From the NCBI GenBank assembly GCA_016789625.1, contig JAEUQS010000671.1:1-6519 (forward strand): a stretch of 6,519 nucleotides of DNA, in the 5' to 3' direction. This DNA is from Acidobacteriota bacterium (GTDB taxonomy: Bacteria; Acidobacteriota; Thermoanaerobaculia; UBA5066). The position numbers and the translations under genes are program-made. Shown here piece after piece: positions 1 through 3,739 of the stretch (its first letter is position 1; the number at the start of each line of letters is the position of its first letter). The notes under the pieces were generated by a model, which searched no databases, was not told the origin of the DNA, and saw only the letters and a program-made list of their open reading frames with translations.

Positions 1-404
1 GGTGCGCAGCCCGGAACGGGCGGAGCCACAGGAAGGCACATCCCGCGCATATGCCGCGTGAGGCCCGTGACGTCGAGCGTGACGAGGCCTTCACCGGTCT
101 TCTCGACGCGAGGGGAGAAGAGCAGCGCGGCGTCGAGGAGCGCCTCCGACGCGGCGCGCTCGACCTCGGTGTCGCGCCCCCGCGCGAGAAGCCGCGGCAC
201 GAGGGTGCGCGCCTGCGCGAGCGTCATGCCCGGCGTGACGCCCGCCGTGCGCGCGAGGCGCGTCCCCGCGAGGACGTGCGCCCCCGAGCCGTTGCCGTCG
301 CACACCACGGCGGCCTCCGTGCGGAGCTCGGGCTCGCTCCGCAGTCGCGCGGCGAGCGGGAAGAGAGGGACGGCGATGCAGAGAAAGCGCGGGGGCTCGG
401 ACAT
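1..404 (-). CDS. imuB: ImuB-like Y-family DNA polymerase homologue, N-terminal part (runs off left edge)
   Basis: The reading frame begins at an ATG (404-402 on the minus strand) and stays open for 134 codons to the window edge. ImuB is a catalytically dead relative of Y-family polymerases. In the mutasome it bridges the beta clamp, ImuA and the error-prone polymerase DnaE2 during SOS-induced translesion synthesis. Visible family features are an N-terminal strand CIAVPLFPLAARL (residues 9-21) where Pol IV/V have the first metal-binding acidic motif, here without the Asp; the segment AVVCDGNGSGAHVLAGTRLARTAGV, written here as AVVCDGN (32-38), HVLAG (43-47) and ARTAGVTPGMTLAQARTLVP (51-70); and FSPRVEKTGEGLVTLDVTGL (96-115), matching the second catalytic region but lacking the SIDE Asp. 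The loss of acidic residues fits ImuB rather than DinB. The start lies 12 nt after the imuA stop with no clear Shine-Dalgarno sequence, suggesting translational coupling. Oddity: after residue 115 the sequence no longer resembles the family. The beta-clamp motif and C-terminal part are not in the window. Confidence 0.82.
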   Translation of the reverse strand, partial: MSEPPRFLCIAVPLFPLAARLRSEPELRTEAAVVCDGNGSGAHVLAGTRLARTAGVTPGMTLAQARTLVPRLLARGRDTEVERAASEALLDAALLFSPRVEKTGEGLVTLDVTGLTRHMRGMCLPVAPPVPGCA

Positions 405-416
405 GGTGTCGGGTAT

Positions 417-1259
417 CTACGCCTGTGCGACGCGCTTTCCGCGCTCCCAGGCGACGCGGGGAAGGGTCTCGAGCGGGACGGATCTCGCGGGCATTGCGGG
501 GATTGCGGGGATTGCTGGCTGGACGGGCTGCGTGTTGGCGCGGGGCCTCTTCCCTTTGGCCGCGACGCTCTGCGGATGCAGGAGCAGGAGCGGCTCGCTC
601 CTCCCTCCGGCCTCGGCCTTTCCCGGCACCCTCCATTCGCGCACCGTGAGCCGTAGCGCGAGCCCCTGCAGAAGACCGTGCTCCCACGAGCCGCGCGCCT
701 GCTCGGCCGCGAGGACGACGTGGGCCGCCGTGCCGCAGAGGGGCCAGGTGGAAACGACGAGGAGGGTGCTCTCGTGAACACGGGCCGTGTGCGCGAGACG
801 ACGGAAGGCGTGATCGAGGAGAGCCCTGCTGCGCCGGAGCCCGTCGTTCGTGTCCAGCACGCAGAGCGCGAAGCCCGCGCTCAGGATCGCCTCGGTGACC
901 GCGAGCGCCTGGGCCGCGGGCGGGCGGACCCAGAGAAGGCGGGGCAGCTCGACGCCGAAGGCCGCGGCCTGCTGGGGGTCGAGTTGGTTCCCCACGTCGA
1001 CGAGGGCGGCGGACTCGCCCGACTGCGTGAGGGCCGCGAGGGCCGTGAGCGCGAGGGCCTGGCGGCCGCTCGAGCGGGGCCCCGAGAGCTCGGCCAGAAC
1101 GCCTCGGGGAAGCCCCCCCTGGAGGAGGCGGTCCACGGCGGGGAGGGCGAAGGAGATCCGCTCGGCCCGGCGGCCGTCGCGCTGCCGCTCGAGGAGCGCG
1201 GAGCCGCTCTGCAAGCGGCTCGAGAGCGCGGCGGGCAGGATTTTCCGGGCGATCTCCAT
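417..1259 (-). CDS. imuA: ImuA-like RecA-related mutasome protein
   Basis: This 280-residue protein belongs to the ImuA/SulA-like group of degenerate RecA-fold proteins, which work with ImuB and DnaE2 in damage-induced mutagenesis and also modulate RecA. Visible in order: a leader helix (1-30), the RecA-like lead-in FALPAVDRLLQGGLPRGVLAE (first part 37-50, GVLAE 53-57), a Walker A-like loop GPRSSGRQ (60-67) in which the Lys is Arg and the Ser/Thr is Gln, then ALVDVGNQLDP (85-95) and FGVELPRLLWVRP (101-113), which parallel the RecA 'DAEHALDP...GVDIDNLLISQP' region, and a Walker B-like strand ALCVLD (131-136). The altered P-loop argues for weak or absent ATP hydrolysis. The tail (about 240-262) is Pro/Ala-rich and contains a PAI/PAI/PAM repeat encoded by 9-bp tandem copies. 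Length is normal for ImuA. The ATG at 1259 is chosen because no start codon lies in frame just upstream and because a promoter -10 element sits 6 bp before it. imuB follows after 12 nt. Confidence 0.85.
   Translation of the reverse strand: MEIARKILPAALSSRLQSGSALLERQRDGRRAERISFALPAVDRLLQGGLPRGVLAELSGPRSSGRQALALTALAALTQSGESAALVDVGNQLDPQQAAAFGVELPRLLWVRPPAAQALAVTEAILSAGFALCVLDTNDGLRRSRALLDHAFRRLAHTARVHESTLLVVSTWPLCGTAAHVVLAAEQARGSWEHGLLQGLALRLTVREWRVPGKAEAGGRSEPLLLLHPQSVAAKGKRPRANTQPVQPAIPAIPAMPARSVPLETLPRVAWERGKRVAQA
487..513. repeat. 9-bp tandem repeat inside imuA
   Basis: On the plus strand three contiguous 9-bp units are seen: gcgggcatt (487-495), gcggggatt (496-504) and gcggggatt (505-513). 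A decayed fourth unit, gctggctgg, follows. On the minus strand they encode Ile-Pro-Ala, Ile-Pro-Ala and Met-Pro-Ala in the ImuA tail. The 9-bp unit preserves the reading frame, so copy number could vary without breaking the gene. Confidence 0.85.
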
Positions 1260-1294
1260 GGCGCGAATATGGGCGCAAGATCAGCGCAAGTCAA
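1259..1294 (-). promoter_or_regulatory. Predicted imuA promoter, probably leaderless, with direct repeats
   Basis: On the minus strand a -35 TTGACT (1294-1289, 5 of 6 consensus) and a -10 CATATT (1271-1266, 4 of 6) are separated by exactly 17 bp. Six bases, CGCGCC, separate the -10 from the imuA ATG at 1259, so the expected transcription start coincides with the start codon. No Shine-Dalgarno sequence fits in this space, which agrees with a leaderless mRNA. The spacer carries two copies of CTTGCGC (1290-1284 and 1279-1273) offset by 11 bp, about one helical turn, which could be an operator. It matches none of the LexA boxes I know (enterobacterial CTGT-N8-ACAG, alphaproteobacterial GTTC-N7-GTTC, Bacillus GAAC-N4-GTTC). 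Confidence 0.5.
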
Positions 1295-1340
1295 GGCGTG
1301 AAACCGGAGGCCGTCCCCGAAGCTTCTTCTCGATCCGGGC

Positions 1341-1369
1341 ATGACGGAGCGGCCCGCGCGTGGTAGCGT
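1341..1369 (+). promoter_or_regulatory. Weak candidate promoter for etfBA
   Basis: ATGACG (1341-1346) resembles a -35 box (4 of 6) and is followed after 17 bp by TAGCGT (1364-1369). A TG sits one base upstream of the latter, giving an extended -10 arrangement. It would leave a leader of about 95 nt before etfB. The match is modest and no better candidate was found in 1300-1471, so this is tentative. Confidence 0.25.
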
Positions 1370-1412
1370 CCGAAGGCGAAAACGGGGCTTCCCGCCAGCT
1401 CTCATGGCGCAT

Positions 1413-1425
1413 GTCGAGCCTCGAC
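1413..1425. promoter_or_regulatory. 13-bp palindrome upstream of etfB
   Basis: GTCGAG-C-CTCGAC is a perfect inverted repeat with 6-bp arms and a single central base, centred 53 bp before the etfB start. It could be an operator in the leader. Short CG-rich palindromes also arise by chance in this composition, so only the symmetry is certain. Confidence 0.3.
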
Positions 1426-1471
1426 CCCGCACGAAAAACAATCTCCCCCGGACCTAGAGGAGCAAAGCCTC

Positions 1472-2260
1472 ATGAATCACGTGGTTTGTATCGCCTACGT
1501 GCCGGACACCGACACCAAGATCAAGGTCGGCGCGAGCGGCACGTCCATCGACGAAGCGGGCGTGAAGTGGATCGTCTCGCCCTACGACGAATACGCCCTC
1601 GAGGCGGCGCTTCGCGCCAAGGAAGCCAAGGGTGGCACCGTCACCGTTCTCACCTACGGTCCCGCCGCGGCCGAGACGGGCCTCCGCGACGGGCTCGCGC
1701 GCGGCGCCGACGAGGCCGTGCGCATCGCGTCCGAAGGGGTTGGCGAGGCCGACTCCCTGGCCGTCGCGACGCTCCTCGCCGCGCAGATCAAGACGATGAA
1801 GGCCGACGTCGTGTGGCTCGGCAACAAGGGCGTCGGCACCGATGCCCAGCTCGTCGTGCCCATGCTGGGCGAGCTGCTCGACCTTCCGCACGTGACGCTC
1901 GTGACCGAGCTCGATTGGAAGGACGGCTCCGTCGTCGCCCACCGCGAGATCGAGGGCGCGACCGAGATCGTCGAGGCTCCGCTGCCCGTCGTCATCGGCG
2001 CGCAGAAGAGCAAGGCCGAGCCGCGCTACGCCTCGCTCAAGGGAATCATGGCCGCCAAGAAGAAGCAGATCGCCGTGAAGAAGCCGGCCGATCTCGGCGT
2101 CGACATCGCCTCGATGAGCGGCGCGAACGCCGCGGTCGTCTGGACGAAGCTCGAGCTGCCCGCGGCCCGCCAGGCCGTGAAGCTCGTGCCCGCCGACGAT
2201 CCCGCCAAGGCCGCCGAAGAGCTCCTTCGCCTCCTCCGCGAAGAAGCGAAAGTCCTGTAA
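1472..2260 (+). CDS. etfB: Electron transfer flavoprotein, beta subunit
   Basis: EtfB pairs with EtfA to form the soluble FAD/AMP-containing heterodimer that accepts electrons from flavoprotein dehydrogenases (acyl-CoA, sarcosine, glutaryl-CoA types) and passes them on, usually to ETF:quinone oxidoreductase. The 262-residue length is normal. Recognisable parts are the N-terminal strand with VPDTDTKIKV (10-19), the SPYDEYALEAALRAKE core (36-51), GLARGADEAV (74-83), the nucleotide-binding segment GNKGVGTDAQLVVPMLGELL (117-136), and the family signature over 157-199: REIEGATEIVEAPLPVVIG (158-176), then EPRYASLKGIMAAKKKQI (183-200). KKPADLGVD (203-211) also follows the family. A clear Shine-Dalgarno AGAGGAG (1456-1462) lies 9 nt before the ATG. 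Oddity: the residues just before EPRY are AQKSK, where the human protein has a partner-anchoring Leu loop (ADLRL), so the dehydrogenase partner may differ. No dehydrogenase or quinone oxidoreductase gene is adjacent. Sequence looks more like the classical than the bifurcating type, but that is a judgement by eye. Confidence 0.95.
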   Translation: MNHVVCIAYVPDTDTKIKVGASGTSIDEAGVKWIVSPYDEYALEAALRAKEAKGGTVTVLTYGPAAAETGLRDGLARGADEAVRIASEGVGEADSLAVATLLAAQIKTMKADVVWLGNKGVGTDAQLVVPMLGELLDLPHVTLVTELDWKDGSVVAHREIEGATEIVEAPLPVVIGAQKSKAEPRYASLKGIMAAKKKQIAVKKPADLGVDIASMSGANAAVVWTKLELPAARQAVKLVPADDPAKAAEELLRLLREEAKVL

Positions 2261-2278
2261 GAGAGCGAGAGAGAGACC

Positions 2279-3259
2279 ATGAGCAACGTTCTCGTCTTCA
2301 TCGAGCAGCGCGACGGAAAGATCCGCAAGGCCTCCCTCGAGGCCCTCACCCTGGGCCGCACCCTGGCAGCGAAAACGTCGGGCGCGCTCGCCGCCGTCGT
2401 CGCGGGCTCGGGCGTCGCGGGCCTCGCTTCCGAGATCGCCGCCTACGGCGCCGCCACGGTCTACGTGGCCGACGCTCCCGAGCTGGCCCTCTACTCGAGC
2501 GAGGGCTACACGGCCGCTCTGGACGCGGCCGTCACGGCCTTCGCCCCCTCGATCCTCCTCGTCTCGGCGACCATGATGGGGAAAGACCTCGCGCCCCGTC
2601 TCGCCGCGCGCCGCCGCGCGAGCGTCCTGCCCGACGTGATCGATCTCGACGCCGTCGCGGGCCGCCTCGTGGGCCAGCGTCCCGTGTACTCGGGCAAGGC
2701 CCGCGCGACGGTGACGCCGAACGCGAACGCCACCCTCCAGATCGCGACGCCACGGCCCAACGTGTTCGCCGCCGCGAAGGCCGACGCGCCGGGGGCCGGC
2801 GCCGTCGAAACGCTTTCCCTCGGCGAGCTCCGGATCCGCGCGAAGGTCGTGCGGGTCGAGACGGCTGCCGCGGGCGAGCTGGACGTCGCCGAGGCCGACA
2901 AGATCGTCTCCGGCGGACGCGGCATCAAGGGACCCGAGAACTGGCCGCTCCTCCGCGGGCTCTGCCACGAGCTGGGCGCCGCGCTCGGCGCGTCGCGCGC
3001 GGCCGTGGACGCAGGGTGGATCGACCACGCGTACCAGGTGGGGCAGACCGGCAAGGTCGTCTCGCCCTCCCTCTACATCGCGTGCGGCATCTCGGGCGCC
3101 ATCCAGCACCTCGCGGGCATGGGCTCCTCGAAGGTGATCGTGGCGATCAACAAGGACGCCGAGGCGCCCATCTTCAAGGTCGCGACGTACGGCATCGTGG
3201 GTGATCTCTTCCAGATCGTCCCCGCGCTCACCGAAGCCGCGAAGAAGATGAAGAGTTGA
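2279..3259 (+). CDS. etfA: Electron transfer flavoprotein, alpha subunit
   Basis: EtfA carries the redox-active FAD in its C-terminal domain. This 326-residue protein has the usual two domains: an N-terminal Rossmann-like part (1-190; note LLVSATMMGKDLAPRLAARR, 93-112) and the FAD domain (about 205-326). In the latter are GRGIKG (213-218), GASRAAVDAGW (237-247), VGQTGKVVSP (254-263), LYIACGISGAIQHLAGM (265-281), AINKDAEAPIF (289-299) and the closing DLFQIVPAL (309-317). All are classical EtfA FAD-binding elements, and the QTG motif is intact. The gene begins 18 nt after the etfB stop and uses a purine-rich GAGAGAGA ribosome site (about 2268-2275). The two genes are therefore one operon, and a strong intrinsic terminator follows 25 nt after the stop. 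Nothing looks truncated or degenerate, so the heterodimer should be functional. Confidence 0.95.
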   Translation: MSNVLVFIEQRDGKIRKASLEALTLGRTLAAKTSGALAAVVAGSGVAGLASEIAAYGAATVYVADAPELALYSSEGYTAALDAAVTAFAPSILLVSATMMGKDLAPRLAARRRASVLPDVIDLDAVAGRLVGQRPVYSGKARATVTPNANATLQIATPRPNVFAAAKADAPGAGAVETLSLGELRIRAKVVRVETAAAGELDVAEADKIVSGGRGIKGPENWPLLRGLCHELGAALGASRAAVDAGWIDHAYQVGQTGKVVSPSLYIACGISGAIQHLAGMGSSKVIVAINKDAEAPIFKVATYGIVGDLFQIVPALTEAAKKMKS

Positions 3260-3284
3260 CGACCGGACGAGACCCCGTGTGACG

Positions 3285-3319
3285 AGAAGGCCGCGCGCGA
3301 GCGCGGCCTTCTTCTTTCT
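3285..3319 (+). terminator. Intrinsic terminator of the etfBA operon
   Basis: A perfect 12-bp stem is formed by AGAAGGCCGCGC (3285-3296) and GCGCGGCCTTCT (3301-3312), closed by a GCGA tetraloop of the stable GNRA class. A pyrimidine tract, TCTTTCT (3313-3319), follows. It lies 25 nt after the etfA stop and just before the padR promoter, which separates the two transcription units. Confidence 0.9.
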
Positions 3320-3331
3320 GTGCGTTTGGCC

Positions 3332-3363
3332 TTGACGGTCTACATGTGTCGTGCTTCTATATA
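3332..3363 (+). promoter_or_regulatory. Predicted promoter of padR and the permease
   Basis: TTGACG (3332-3337, 5 of 6 consensus) is followed by an AT-rich segment, the only one in the neighbourhood. TATATA at 3358-3363 gives a long 20-bp spacer; TTCTAT at 3355-3360 gives 17 bp but is a weaker -10. Either places the start around 3367-3371, with a leader of roughly 15 nt that still includes the GAGG ribosome site (3375-3378) of padR. Confidence 0.5.
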
Positions 3364-3370
3364 TGTAGAC
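3338..3370. promoter_or_regulatory. Perfect inverted repeat over the promoter, probable PadR operator
   Basis: GTCTACAT (3338-3345) and ATGTAGAC (3363-3370) are exact reverse complements separated by 17 bp. They bracket the -35/-10 spacer and the -10 element, so a bound dimer would block RNA polymerase. PadR-family regulators commonly recognise sites with ACAT/ATGT half-sites and repress their own operon. Assignment to this PadR is inferred from position and that general knowledge. Confidence 0.6.
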
Positions 3371-3383
3371 AAACGAGGTATAG

Positions 3384-3719
3384 ATGACGACGCGAGACAC
3401 CCGCTCCGATCTCCTCCAGGGAACGCTGGATCTCCTCATCCTCAAGACCGTCGCCCCCGCGCCGCTCCACGGCTACGGCATCGCGCAGCGCATCCTCGTG
3501 CTCTCCCGCGAAGCCCTCCAGGTGCAGCAGGGGTCCCTGTACCCGGCGCTCCACCGGCTCGAGAAGAAGGGCCTCATCACTTCGGAGTGGAAGGAGTCGG
3601 AGAACGGCCGGATGGCGAAGTTCTACGCGCTCACGAAGACCGGGCGGAAGCAGCTCGAGCTCGAGCTCGAGCAGTGGCGCCGCTATGCCCAGGTCATCGG
3701 CTGGGTCCTCCAGGCCTAG
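3384..3719 (+). CDS. PadR-family transcriptional regulator
   Basis: This is a short (111-residue) winged helix-turn-helix repressor of the PadR type with a minimal C-terminal dimerisation helix. Visible features are the first helix with DLLQGTLDLLILKTV (9-23), the family motif HGYGIAQRI (29-37), the recognition helix QQGSLYPALHRLEKKGLI (48-65), a beta wing running SEWKESENGRMAKFYALT (67-84), and a C-terminal helix KTGRKQLELELEQWRR (85-100). The last is partly encoded by three CTCGAG repeats. Small PadR proteins act as dimers that bind a palindromic promoter site. Such a palindrome lies directly upstream, so autorepression is likely. The permease gene starts 20 nt downstream and is probably co-transcribed; PadR plus ADOP-type permease is a recurrent pairing in Acidobacteriota. 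The ligand or signal cannot be told from sequence. Start chosen at the ATG with GAGG 5 nt upstream. Confidence 0.93.
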   Translation: MTTRDTRSDLLQGTLDLLILKTVAPAPLHGYGIAQRILVLSREALQVQQGSLYPALHRLEKKGLITSEWKESENGRMAKFYALTKTGRKQLELELEQWRRYAQVIGWVLQA

Positions 3720-3726
3720 ACGGCGG

Positions 3727-3733
3727 AAAGGAG
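3727..3733 (+). promoter_or_regulatory. Ribosome binding site that fixes the permease start
   Basis: AAAGGAG lies 6 nt before the ATG at 3740. The permease frame is open upstream as far as 3320, but this strong site and the start of recognisable family sequence right after 3740 show that the upstream extension is not part of the protein. Confidence 0.85.
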
Positions 3734-3739
3734 AGCGCC

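Noticed and set aside
91..1278. Long minus-strand open frame (395 codons) spanning the imuA/imuB region
   Set aside because: It is an out-of-phase frame dominated by Arg, Pro and Ala with no domain resemblance. imuA and imuB in other phases explain the same DNA.
1360..3204. 614-codon plus-strand open frame across the etf region
   Set aside because: Its translation is an Arg/Gly-rich low-complexity product, as expected from shifting the phase of a G+C-rich gene. etfB and etfA are clear in the other frames.
1454..3445. 663-codon minus-strand open frame antisense to etfBA
   Set aside because: Composition is that of an antisense shadow (Arg, Gly, Asp, His-rich), it has no recognisable motif, and it crosses the terminator and the padR promoter.
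3652..3673. Triple CTCGAG repeat in padR
   Set aside because: It simply encodes alternating Leu-Glu in the C-terminal amphipathic helix. No regulatory role needs to be assumed.
3320..3739. N-terminal extension of the permease frame
   Set aside because: The frame is open but overlaps padR entirely, reads as Arg/Pro-rich shadow sequence, and the strong AAAGGAG site places the true start at 3740.
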